Assembly: GCA_963836355.1 (NCBI GenBank)
Contig: CAWIJO010000022.1
Coordinates: forward strand, 1 to 6,746
Direction of reading: 5' to 3'
DNA length: 6,746 bases
Source of the DNA: Palsa-506 sp963836355
Lineage (GTDB): Bacteria; Actinomycetota; Actinomycetes; Streptosporangiales; Streptosporangiaceae
A program made the position numbers and the translations under genes. Shown here in pieces: positions 1 to 6,038 of this stretch (positions within the stretch are counted from its first letter, which is position 1; each line of letters opens with the position of its first letter). Below the pieces are notes generated by a model, which was not told the DNA's origin, did no database searches, and saw only the letters and a program-made list of their open reading frames with translations.

Positions 1-262
1 GATTCCCTATGGGAGCTGGTGTGTCAAGCCCGCCAGCGTTGAGGGTCTTGTGCAGCCGGTACCGGGTGTGGATGAGGTTCTCGATGAGCCAGAAGACGGC
101 GCTGCGCGGCTGGAAGTGGGCGGGGTAGGCGGTCCGGGCGAGGTCGTCGAGGATGTCATCGCCGGCGTGCAGCAGCCATTGCGCGAGGGTCTCGGCGTGG
201 TCGAGGAGCTGGTGCAGGTCTTCGGCCTGGCCGGGGTCCAGGGCGATGACAGGCTCGGGCAT
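1..262 (-). CDS. small unknown protein, N-terminal part, runs off left edge
   Basis: The minus-strand frame is open from ATG at 262 to the window edge, 87 codons with no stop, so the C-terminus is missing. I chose this ATG because AAAAGGA lies 8 nt upstream; an in-frame ATG two codons earlier (268) sits only about 2 nt from that site. The protein begins MPEPVIALDPGQAEDLHQLL, is acidic and Leu/His-rich, looks helical, and has no catalytic motif, signal peptide or membrane segment. Third codon positions are almost all G or C, which supports real coding. I do not recognise the family. It lies 154 bp downstream of the IS110 transposase on the same strand, so it is either a passenger ORF in the right end of that element or a host gene beside it. 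Confidence 0.65.
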   Translation of the reverse strand, partial: MPEPVIALDPGQAEDLHQLLDHAETLAQWLLHAGDDILDDLARTAYPAHFQPRSAVFWLIENLIHTRYRLHKTLNAGGLDTPAPIGN

Positions 263-358
263 GTTCATGATCCTTTTCTGGCGGTATGCGGGCAGGCCGA
301 CATGCCCGTGCGGCGGGCGCCGTGCGCGGGATGACGGGTGATGCTGCGGCCGGGACCG

Positions 359-380
359 GCTTGCCTGGTGGCAGGCAGGC
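359..380 (-). terminator. 9-bp hairpin downstream of IS110 transposase
   Basis: Arms 359-367 and 372-380 pair over 9 bp, with one G-T pair, around a GTGG loop. It lies 37 nt past the transposase stop and about 97 nt before the small ORF. There is no T tract, so it is at best a weak or actinobacterial-type terminator, or a structural part of the element's right end. Confidence 0.3.
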
Positions 381-416
381 GAAGCCAGAGGGCTGGCCGG
401 GCGGGAGGGCCTTGTG

Positions 417-1886
417 TCAGGTGACGGGCTTGACGCCCTGCTCACGGTGCCGCGACGATCGGGGGCGGGGAGGGTCGCCTCGTCTGTCCGGCCTGGTATG
501 GGCCGCCTGAGGGGCCTTCCCCGCTAGCTTGCGGCTCCGGTGGCGTTTGCGGACCTCCTCGGTGACGGTCCACCGCTCGGCGATGATCTTCTTCGCCTGG
601 GCGGGGGTGACCGTTTTGCCGTTGTTGTCGCAGATCACGTACGGGGTGCCGCGGTTCAGCACGGCCCAGGCCCGTTCGGCGAGATGGCTGGCGACGACGC
701 AGCAGGCTTTCAGGTGGGTGGCGCCGCGCTCGGTCATCTGCTGGTGGTAGATCTTCGCGAGCTGCGGGTCCTGCTTGCGGGCGGTGTCGGCGGCGCGGAC
801 GAACGCCGAGCGCAGCAGCGAGGGCCCGGCCTTGCTCATCGGCTGGCCCTTGCGGTCGGTCTCGCCGGTCTCGCTGGCCCGCGGGGCCAGCCCCACGTAG
901 GACTTGAACCGGGCGCCGTCCCGGAACCGGCCCGGCCGGCCCATGGCGGCCACCAGGACCGGGCCGCTGATCTCGGCGAACCCCGGCAGCGACCGGGCCA
1001 GCTGGTCAGGGTCAACCCGCAGGTAGTGCTCTTCGCGGGCGGCGGCGTGGACCGCGAGCTCGGCCTGGATGGCCTTCAGCAGCCGCACCTCGGTAGCGAC
1101 CTCGGCGGCCAGCTCCTCAAACGGCACGCCCGGGTGATCCCCGTAAAGGTCGAGGGCAGCGGCCGCGGCGGCCAGCCACTGCCCGGCCCGCTGCTGACCC
1201 TGCTGCTTATTCGACGTTGCCGTGATCAGCCGGGTCAGCTCCGCCTCGCCGGCGGCCACCAGCGCGCGCGGGCCGGCGTAACGCTCGAGCACCGCCAGGT
1301 CGGCCCTGCCGAGGTCACCTGTGAGAGGTGTCATCGGCAGCAGCTGCCGGACCAGGTCCTTGATCCGCACCTTGTGCTCGCTGCCGGCCTGGGTGAGCCG
1401 GGCGCAGGCCCGGACCCGCCGGTCCAGCGCGGCCGCTGCCGGACCGGGCAGCTCCAGCTGCTGCAGGCCGCGCGGGTCGGCCAGCGGCAGCCGGGCCAGC
1501 GTCTCGGCGTCGATCCCGTTCGATTTCGCGTGCCGGCGCAGGAACCGGCGAAGGTCCGCGGCCTTCGCCGACGACACCCGGAACACCGCGTGGCCGCGGC
1601 GGGCGAAGAACACCGCGACCGGCATCCACGCCGGCCCGGTCGGCTCGAACACCACTTCCAGCCGGGTGCCTTCCGGTGCCCCGGCCAGCGCCGCGCGCTC
1701 CACTGCCGCCAGGGACGCCACCGTCGGCACGCACGACGACCGGCACACCACCTGCCCGTCAGCTTCCAGCACCCACACCGAGTGCCGTGACGCGATCCCC
1801 AGGTCAATCCCGACCAGGCGCCGCGACCCCGGCCGCCCGTCCTCTTGCTCCACCAGCCACCACCTATCTGCATCGTCCGGACTCAT
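417..1886 (-). CDS. IS110-family transposase (RuvC-like DEDD plus Transposase_20)
   Basis: This is a 489-residue recombinase, counted from the ATG at 1886. IS110 enzymes combine an N-terminal RuvC-like DEDD domain with a C-terminal domain carrying a catalytic serine, and insert DNA using a bridge RNA. Visible motifs are GIDLG with Asp28, VVFEPTG with Glu81, and KSNGIDAETLA with Asn123 and Asp126. A helical linker follows, then the Transposase_20 region: LPGFAEISGPVLVAAMG, FKSYVGLAPRASETG, and GQPMSKAGPSLLR with the likely nucleophile Ser351. The tail is basic and low in complexity (about residues 450-489). The frame is open upstream to an ATG at 1955 (512 aa). I prefer 1886 because the 23 extra residues are unlike IS110 N-termini, although its ribosome site is weak (GGAAC) and a GTG or TTG start near GAGGAGG (1914-1920) is possible. 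Asn at 123, where IS110 enzymes usually have Asp, is notable. Confidence 0.92.
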   Translation of the reverse strand: MSPDDADRWWLVEQEDGRPGSRRLVGIDLGIASRHSVWVLEADGQVVCRSSCVPTVASLAAVERAALAGAPEGTRLEVVFEPTGPAWMPVAVFFARRGHAVFRVSSAKAADLRRFLRRHAKSNGIDAETLARLPLADPRGLQQLELPGPAAAALDRRVRACARLTQAGSEHKVRIKDLVRQLLPMTPLTGDLGRADLAVLERYAGPRALVAAGEAELTRLITATSNKQQGQQRAGQWLAAAAAALDLYGDHPGVPFEELAAEVATEVRLLKAIQAELAVHAAAREEHYLRVDPDQLARSLPGFAEISGPVLVAAMGRPGRFRDGARFKSYVGLAPRASETGETDRKGQPMSKAGPSLLRSAFVRAADTARKQDPQLAKIYHQQMTERGATHLKACCVVASHLAERAWAVLNRGTPYVICDNNGKTVTPAQAKKIIAERWTVTEEVRKRHRSRKLAGKAPQAAHTRPDRRGDPPRPRSSRHREQGVKPVT

Positions 1887-1974
1887 CAGTTCCGGCGGCG
1901 CAGCAAGCGGCAACCTCCTCACAGGCCACGGTCCCAGGGTGCAAGAGCCCGGCAACGGCTCCCACTCATGTGCT

Positions 1975-2160
1975 GCAACCGGGCCAGGCCCATCAGCCGG
2001 GCTGGCCCACTTCCCTGATGCGGGTCATCCGTGGCCAGGCCAGCAGTGGCAATCAAATCCGCGAGGCCCGGCAGACAACCGCCGGCCTCAGAACCAAAAT
2101 CGTCGCCACCTACCGGACCAGCCGGGGATGCTCATGCAACCCTGGAACCCCGAGCTGATC
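1975..2160 (-). ncRNA. candidate IS110 bridge RNA
   Basis: This stretch lies just upstream of the transposase on its strand, where IS110-group elements encode bridge RNA with donor- and target-binding loops. No convincing ORF reads through it. Two strong bulged hairpins are visible. Arms 2063-2072 and 2081-2089 form 9 bp with one bulged C and an 8-nt loop (2073-2080). Arms 1981-1991 and 1999-2008 form 10 bp with one bulged G and a 7-nt loop (1992-1998). Between them, GGCCCAC (2004-2010) can pair with GTGGCC (2031-2036) enclosing an asymmetric internal loop and a GATG/CATC upper stem (2017-2029); this competes with the second hairpin. The exact 5' and 3' ends cannot be read, and the loops were not matched to donor or target DNA. 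Confidence 0.42.
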
Positions 2161-2404
2161 AAGCGCCGGAGTTCCTTACATGAACCGGCGCCACCGCCTT
2201 GAGAGGGCACGGGTGGAATTTGTTCAACCGGGCCCGCCAGTCATTGGGCGCCGGTGGAAGGATCCACCGGCGCCTGCGTGCCCGGCGTGAGGCATCGACC
2301 AGCGACGACGCGAACTGCTGCGGCTCAATGATCGGGCGTCCGGGCCATGGCGACATGCCGGTCAGGTCCACATCGGCGGACACGATGAGGACAGCCACCG
2401 CCAT
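2159..2404 (-). CDS. weak ORF, possible gene remnant
   Basis: An 81-codon minus-strand frame begins MAVAVLIVSADVDLTG and ends in a basic and proline-rich stretch (RRARRRRW, later FHPCPLKAVAP). Third positions are mostly G/C and the composition is more protein-like than the opposing plus-strand frame. Against it, no ribosome binding site precedes the ATG, and the frame stays open without a start back to a stop at 2551-2553. The family is not recognised. Its 3' end runs into the presumed left end of the IS110 element, so it may be a host gene tail cut or altered by the insertion, or it may be chance. The rest of 2160-2554 shows nothing else I can support. Confidence 0.3.
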   Translation of the reverse strand: MAVAVLIVSADVDLTGMSPWPGRPIIEPQQFASSLVDASRRARRRRWILPPAPNDWRARLNKFHPCPLKAVAPVHVRNSGA

Positions 2405-2554
2405 GTCGCAGGGGCCGCATGCCTGTTGCCCGGCCGCGGCGGCGACGGGACAGGCAAGGTATCAGGAAGGCATCGGCCGCTCTCTGTAACTGTGAGATCA
2501 GTCAGCCGGGTGCGAACGCTGAAGGCACCCGGACCGCCAGAGAGAGGAATTCAA

Positions 2555-2968
2555 ATGGCAAACGGTCACAATGTCCCAGATGCCCAAGCAGCTGAAGAGG
2601 CGCTCGCGTTTCACAAGGACCGACCTGACAATCCGGGCAAGTATGGCGTCGAGGGCTGCTGCTACCGCACGTTCTGGGCAGTGGTCGAGACGGACGGCAC
2701 GTTCGTGCGCGGACGGAATGTCGCGCGGGTAGCTCACCTGGCCCCAGGTCAGTACGAGATCGTCTTCACTAGCGACGTCAGCGACGGCGTGTACGTCGCA
2801 AGCATCGGCCGCCCTGGCATCGCCACTGAGCCTGCCGGCGAGATCGGCGTTGCCCTGCGATGCTGTCTCGCCGGCCATGAGACGAACAAGGGCGTCTGGG
2901 TAGATACCCACGACTCCGATGGCGCCTTTGCCGATCGCGCGTTCCACCTGATTGTCCACACCCAGTAG
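2555..2968 (+). CDS. small unknown protein with one beta-rich repeat-like unit
   Basis: The product is 137 residues. The frame is open 43 codons further upstream (to 2426), but I chose ATG 2555 because GAGGAA (2544-2549) lies 5 nt before it and the upstream residues look non-coding. After a polar, Ala-rich start, residues about 37-137 contain WAVVETDGTFVRGRNVARV, then GQYEIVFTSDVSDGVYVASIG, a GEIGVAL strand with a Cys pair, and VWVDTHDSDGAFADRAFHLI near the end. From memory, this order of short beta strands recurs, often as tandem copies, in actinobacterial and cyanobacterial hypothetical and fibre-like proteins. No enzymatic function is known to me. There is no signal peptide or membrane segment. 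A hairpin terminator follows at 3045, so it is probably transcribed alone. Confidence 0.8.
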   Translation: MANGHNVPDAQAAEEALAFHKDRPDNPGKYGVEGCCYRTFWAVVETDGTFVRGRNVARVAHLAPGQYEIVFTSDVSDGVYVASIGRPGIATEPAGEIGVALRCCLAGHETNKGVWVDTHDSDGAFADRAFHLIVHTQ

Positions 2969-3044
2969 TGCCGGATGGTGCCAGACAGGGTCGGCGCCAT
3001 CCCCGGGGCCCGCGGGCGATGAACTCGACCAGTACTGAGAGCAT

Positions 3045-3082
3045 GTCCGCAGCACCGCCAATGTCTTGGCGGTGCTGCGGAC
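3045..3082 (+). terminator. perfect 16-bp hairpin after the 2555 gene
   Basis: Arms 3045-3060 and 3067-3082 are perfect inverted copies (GTCCGCAGCACCGCCA and its complement) around a 6-nt loop, ATGTCT. It starts 76 nt past the stop codon of the 2555-2968 gene and 157 nt before the next start. There is no T tract, which is common for actinobacterial terminators. The symmetric stem would act on both strands. The rest of the 2969-3239 gap shows no gene; its last bases hold the next gene's ribosome site. Confidence 0.6.
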
Positions 3083-3825
3083 GACGTACCTTGGCATCCG
3101 ACTCCCCGGCAACGTGTCCGGCTGATCCATGCCATCTGCGCCGACCTGGAGAACTTGCGTCAGCGAAGAATGCTCACCTGCCGTGACCGCGCCCACCGAT
3201 GGATACCGCCAGCCCGACTCTTTCGCGAGGAGAACTGATATGGCCAAACTCAGCCCGCGGTTACGAACGACAAGTCACGCTGCCGGCAATGCGAATAACA
3301 ATGTTGTCTCTCCGCCGTCAAAAGGCGGTCTGGCGGCCGCGACACAGCCGATCTCGAAAGCCGCCGATGGCTCCGCGGAGGGACCCCGCACCACTCTCCG
3401 GATGACGCCGCGGATACGAACGATGATCGGGCTCTGGATCATAGCGCTCGCCGCAATCGCGCTCGGCCATCTGCCGTGGGCGTGGTCTCTTGCCGAACAG
3501 CTCAGCAGATCGAAGTCTGTACCCCGGGCTCGCTGGCTTGGGCTGACATTCGCCCCGCACGAGGTTTCCATCCTCCTGGTCATCGTTGTCCTGACCGCGG
3601 TGATCGGAAGCGCTGCGACGCTGGCGCTAACCTTCGCGCAGCGGGCGGGTTACGACAGCCTTGAGAGGGGCTGGGTGTGGTGGTATCTGACTCGGCCATT
3701 CACCGCAGCAGGTATCGGGGTCCTGGCTTACGCCCTGCTGCAGGTCGGGTTCTTCGGCTCGAATAACAAAACTAGTTCAGAGCTGCTCGCCGCTGCCGCC
3801 ATAGGTGGTCTCGCAGGATTGTTTA

Positions 3826-3835
3826 CCGACCAGCT
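3826..3835 (+). repeat. 10-bp target site duplication, left copy
   Basis: CCGACCAGCT lies immediately outside the left inverted repeat and is repeated perfectly at 6029-6038. Duplications of about 9-13 bp are characteristic of IS4-family insertion. This copy is inside codons of the split membrane protein gene. Confidence 0.95.
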
Positions 3836-3854
3836 CAACACCAGGGACTTTAGG
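3836..3854 (+). repeat. IS4 element terminal inverted repeat, transposase 3' side
   Basis: CAACACCAGGGACTTTAGG matches the complement of 6010-6028 at 16 of 19 positions, with differences at 9, 10 and 16. The outer eight bases, CAACACCA, are identical at both ends. Confidence 0.93.
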
Positions 3855-3994
3855 TATCTATGCCCGCCTGGGGCGTTGTGATCTTTAAGTCTTTTAGCGG
3901 TCTCATTGTCTGAGTTGATGGCAGGTTTCCCTGCGCCGGGGCATGACAACAGGCCGCGTGACGCCGCGGCGGGCGTGCGGTTCCATGGGCCGCG

Positions 3995-4013
3995 GCCCCG
4001 GCCGGGCCGGGGC
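3995..4013. terminator. GC-rich hairpin in IS4 3' non-coding region
   Basis: GCCCCGGCC and GGCCGGGGC are perfect 9-base arms around a single G, so a few inner pairs must open to form the loop. On the plus strand it is followed by GTTTCTCCTT, so it could stop transcription entering from the interrupted gene. On the minus strand it lies 22 nt past the transposase stop without a T tract. Confidence 0.35.
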
Positions 4014-4035
4014 GTTTCTCCTTCCTGACGGTGTT

Positions 4036-5928
4036 TCAGCAGGTAGCCGGCGAGGTCGAGCCGGGCTCGGGCTGGAACCGGGTCACCTGCGGGACGCCGG
4101 TGACGGTCTTCTTGGTGGCCGCGGTATGCGGGAAGCCGGGCCGGGCTTTCTGCACCCGCGGGGAGTGGCGCTGCCGGCCGGTGCTGACCAGGGTGTGCAG
4201 CGTGGCCCGGCTGGTGTCCTCGGCCAGGGCGGCGAGGGCGGCCAGGGAAGTGCTCGCGGTGACCTTGGACTGGACCATCGAGCAGACCGCGTGGTGCCGG
4301 GCGGCGGTGAAGGACACCTGGTCGGTAGTGACCGGGCCGCTGTCCTCGCGCCGCCGCAGCGCACGCGCGGCCGCGGCATCGGTGACCAGCGACGCGGCGG
4401 CGCTGGCGCGGACCAGCTGGGTGGCGGTCATCCAGGCCCAGAACTCCTGGATGACAAGCCGGGGGGAGCCCGAGCGCAGCACCGGCCCGGACGTGCGGTC
4501 CCCGGCGCCGGTAATGGTGGTCTTGTCTTCTCCGAACGTGGTCTCCGACGCCGGCCAGCGCGACTGGTAAGCGCCGCGGATCTGCTCGGCATCCACGGCA
4601 TGGTGATCCAGCAGGGTGGTGACCAGGGTGCAGGTCTCGGAGACTTCCTGGCCATCGCCGCAGGGCAGGACCGCGTTGTGCTCGGCGACCCGGACCGGCA
4701 GGGCGTCGGCTTTGTTCCCGCTGGGCGCGTTCAGGAAGCTCAGCCGGGACCCGTCGGGAAGCCACCCGCCAGGGGTGACCGGCAGCGCGAGGCTGCTTTT
4801 CACCCGGGCCACCACGTGCCCGCCGGCGTCCAGGATCGCGGTGATGATCTTATGGCCGGGGAAGTTGCGGTCGAATGCGAGAACCCGGCCGGCGAACAGT
4901 TCCGGCCGCCGCCGGATCAGCCGGGCCAGCAGCGTCTGCTCCCCGGCGCGGGCGTGCCCGGTGATCGCCCCCAGCTTGGCCCGGCCCGCCCGCGCGGTGA
5001 TCACCACCGCCAGCAGCTGCGGGAACGGCGCCGAACCCGGCCCTTCCTGATTGCGGGTGCCCGTGCAGCCGAACATGGCGCGGTTCGCCGGGGTGTCAGC
5101 GAGGGCGACCAGCATCCCGTCGGTACCGCACACCGGCATCCCGCCCAGCACCAGCACCGGGCCATCCTTCTCCTCATCGCCGCCGCCGTCGTCACCGGCC
5201 AGCGGCCCGGCTACCTGCCAGAACAGCTCCTCCATCACCGCCGGCGGCACCTTGCCCCGCCACCCGGTGGCCACCCCCGAGGTGGGGACATGCCAGTCCC
5301 GGTCCCATGGCACATCGGCCAGGTGCCCCGCCAGCCGCCGTATCGCCCCGGTATAGGACGCGTCGGGCATCAGGGTCATTGCCACGGTCATCCGGATCGT
5401 GAGCTCGAGCGACATCAGCCGCTGCCGCTGCGGCGCCGGCATCCGCCCGGCCGCGATGCCCGCCGCGACCAGGTCCTCGATCACCCCCTCGCCCAGGTGC
5501 CGTTCCAGCTCACCAAGGCGCACATGATCAGGCAGCCAGCCGCGGGCCCTGACCACGCCGTCCCGGCCGGCCACCGCCGGCGCGACCGTCACCGGATGGG
5601 TGAACACCACCATCTCGCCCGAGGCCACCCGCCCGCCGGGGGCCACCAGCGCGCCTGCCCCCGCCGCGCTGCCCGGCCAGGACACATCAGCTGCCCGCAC
5701 CGCGATCATCCCGGCCGGCAACCCGGCCGCGAGCTGCGCGGACCCGCTCCCCGGCAGCTCGCCCACCGCGCCCGGTATCTCCCTCGCGCTGCCTCCGGCA
5801 CCGTCTTGACCTGCTGGAATGGCAATATCCGGTGAGATCGGGTACAACAAGGCGACGGCTCCTGCAGGTTGCTGGACTAGACAACAGCACCCGTACAGGA
5901 GCCGTCCAGCATTTACACGCACCGACAC
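4036..5928 (-). CDS. IS4-family DDE transposase
   Basis: The frame is 630 codons, with GTG at 5928 and TGA at 4036-4038. IS4 transposases cut and paste their element by DDE chemistry with two metal ions. Residues about 131-235 resemble the IS4 N-terminal domain (HVRLGELERHL, later RLMSLELTIRM and SYTGAIRRLAGHLA). The catalytic core shows D270 in CGTDGMLVALADTPANRAMF, D353 in VLAFDRNFPGHK followed by ARVKSSLALPV, and E462 in YQSRWPASETTFGEDK. That last motif fits the IS4 Y-R-E-K signature: Y454, R457, E462, K469, with four rather than the usual three residues between R and E. GPVLRSGSPRLVIQEFWAWM completes the fold. The C-terminus is basic. The first 100 or so residues match nothing I know and include a strong DNA inverted repeat, so translation may start further in, for example at residue 106 (5613), though no candidate has a strong ribosome site. 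Confidence 0.93.
   Translation of the reverse strand: MSVRVNAGRLLYGCCCLVQQPAGAVALLYPISPDIAIPAGQDGAGGSAREIPGAVGELPGSGSAQLAAGLPAGMIAVRAADVSWPGSAAGAGALVAPGGRVASGEMVVFTHPVTVAPAVAGRDGVVRARGWLPDHVRLGELERHLGEGVIEDLVAAGIAAGRMPAPQRQRLMSLELTIRMTVAMTLMPDASYTGAIRRLAGHLADVPWDRDWHVPTSGVATGWRGKVPPAVMEELFWQVAGPLAGDDGGGDEEKDGPVLVLGGMPVCGTDGMLVALADTPANRAMFGCTGTRNQEGPGSAPFPQLLAVVITARAGRAKLGAITGHARAGEQTLLARLIRRRPELFAGRVLAFDRNFPGHKIITAILDAGGHVVARVKSSLALPVTPGGWLPDGSRLSFLNAPSGNKADALPVRVAEHNAVLPCGDGQEVSETCTLVTTLLDHHAVDAEQIRGAYQSRWPASETTFGEDKTTITGAGDRTSGPVLRSGSPRLVIQEFWAWMTATQLVRASAAASLVTDAAAARALRRREDSGPVTTDQVSFTAARHHAVCSMVQSKVTASTSLAALAALAEDTSRATLHTLVSTGRQRHSPRVQKARPGFPHTAATKKTVTGVPQVTRFQPEPGSTSPATC
5854..5906 (-). 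promoter_or_regulatory. strong inverted repeat at the 5' end of the IS4 transposase frame
   Basis: GACGGCTCCTG (5854-5864) and CAGGAGCCGTC (5896-5906) are perfect 11-base arms enclosing 31 nt, with an inner pairing TGCTG/CAGCA (5870-5874 and 5885-5889). It covers codons 8-25 of the longest transposase frame. IS10 and IS50 are known to use a 5' mRNA hairpin to block translation from read-through transcripts; a similar role here is inference. It could also be an untranslated leader if the true start is downstream. Confidence 0.5.
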
Positions 5929-6009
5929 GCCCAGAACATGACATCAGCCATACGCGACCCAGCGCTCACACCCGCCGCGCGGCATCTGCCCAGGTCACAC
6001 CGCCATTCG

Positions 6010-6028
6010 CCTTAAGTCAGTGGTGTTG
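6010..6028 (-). repeat. IS4 element terminal inverted repeat, transposase 5' side
   Basis: Read on the minus strand this is CAACACCACTGACTTAAGG, 16 of 19 identical to the other end at 3836-3854. The perfect target duplication starts at the very next base, 6029. Confidence 0.93.
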
Positions 6029-6038
6029 CCGACCAGCT
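6029..6038 (+). repeat. 10-bp target site duplication, right copy
   Basis: This is a perfect copy of CCGACCAGCT at 3826-3835. The next base, 6039, resumes the reading frame of the interrupted membrane protein gene. Confidence 0.95.

Larger units (their letters stand above)
1..2160 (-). mobile_element. IS110-family insertion sequence, ends provisional
   Basis: An intact IS110-type transposase (417-1886) with a structured non-coding leader upstream defines an IS110-group element read on the minus strand. This family makes no terminal inverted repeats and little or no target duplication, so ends are hard to read from one copy. Two clues suggest limits. A TTGACA hexamer on the minus strand at 22-27 resembles the right-end -35 box that drives bridge RNA in circularised IS110 elements. 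The hexamer GAGCTG also occurs at 13-18 and 2152-2157 and could include the repeated core. On that reading the element is about 2.14 kb, long for the family, with a small ORF after the transposase. A six-base match can easily be chance, so the transposase call is firm and the boundaries are not. Confidence 0.5.
3836..6028 (-). mobile_element. complete IS4-family insertion sequence, 2193 bp
   Basis: The element is bounded by imperfect 19-bp terminal inverted repeats and a perfect 10-bp target duplication, so both ends are known to the base. One long minus-strand transposase frame (4036-5928) fills most of it. The 3' non-coding part (3855-4035) has a GC-rich hairpin, and the 5' part between repeat and start is about 80 bp. 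It is long for an IS4-family element (commonly about 1.2-1.7 kb), because the transposase frame has an extra N-terminal stretch of about 100 codons. Its GC content is clearly above that of the gene it interrupts. The intact transposase, matching ends and undecayed duplication indicate a recent insertion. I cannot name the element. Confidence 0.95.

Noticed and set aside
540..1790. 416-codon plus-strand frame
   Set aside because: Antisense shadow of the IS110 transposase: composition follows complementary high-GC codons, it has no motifs, and the opposite strand has clear family motifs.
2032..2042. TGGCCAGGCCA palindrome
   Set aside because: Its one-base loop cannot form a hairpin by itself. 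The bases fit better as part of larger alternative stems in the candidate bridge RNA.
1321..2202. 293-codon plus-strand frame over the IS110 start and leader
   Set aside because: Arg/Ser/Pro-rich shadow of the transposase that would also have to cross the structured leader.
2199..2489. 96-codon plus-strand frame
   Set aside because: Weaker composition than the opposite frame, no ribosome site, rich in Arg/Ser/Cys as typical of shadow frames.
2498..3247. 249-codon minus-strand frame opposite the 2555 gene
   Set aside because: It covers the hairpin and the gene in antisense, has no ribosome site and no motifs. The plus-strand gene has both a good ribosome site and a recognisable fold pattern.
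3728..4765. 345-codon minus-strand frame crossing the left IS end
   Set aside because: It overlaps the transposase in another frame and continues antisense into the membrane gene; Arg/Pro/Ala-rich low-complexity shadow. No sign of a programmed frameshift joining it to the transposase.
3943..5835. 630-codon plus-strand frame
   Set aside because: Opposes the IS4 transposase, which has a full DDE signature. This frame is a Gly/Arg/Pro-rich shadow without recognisable domains.
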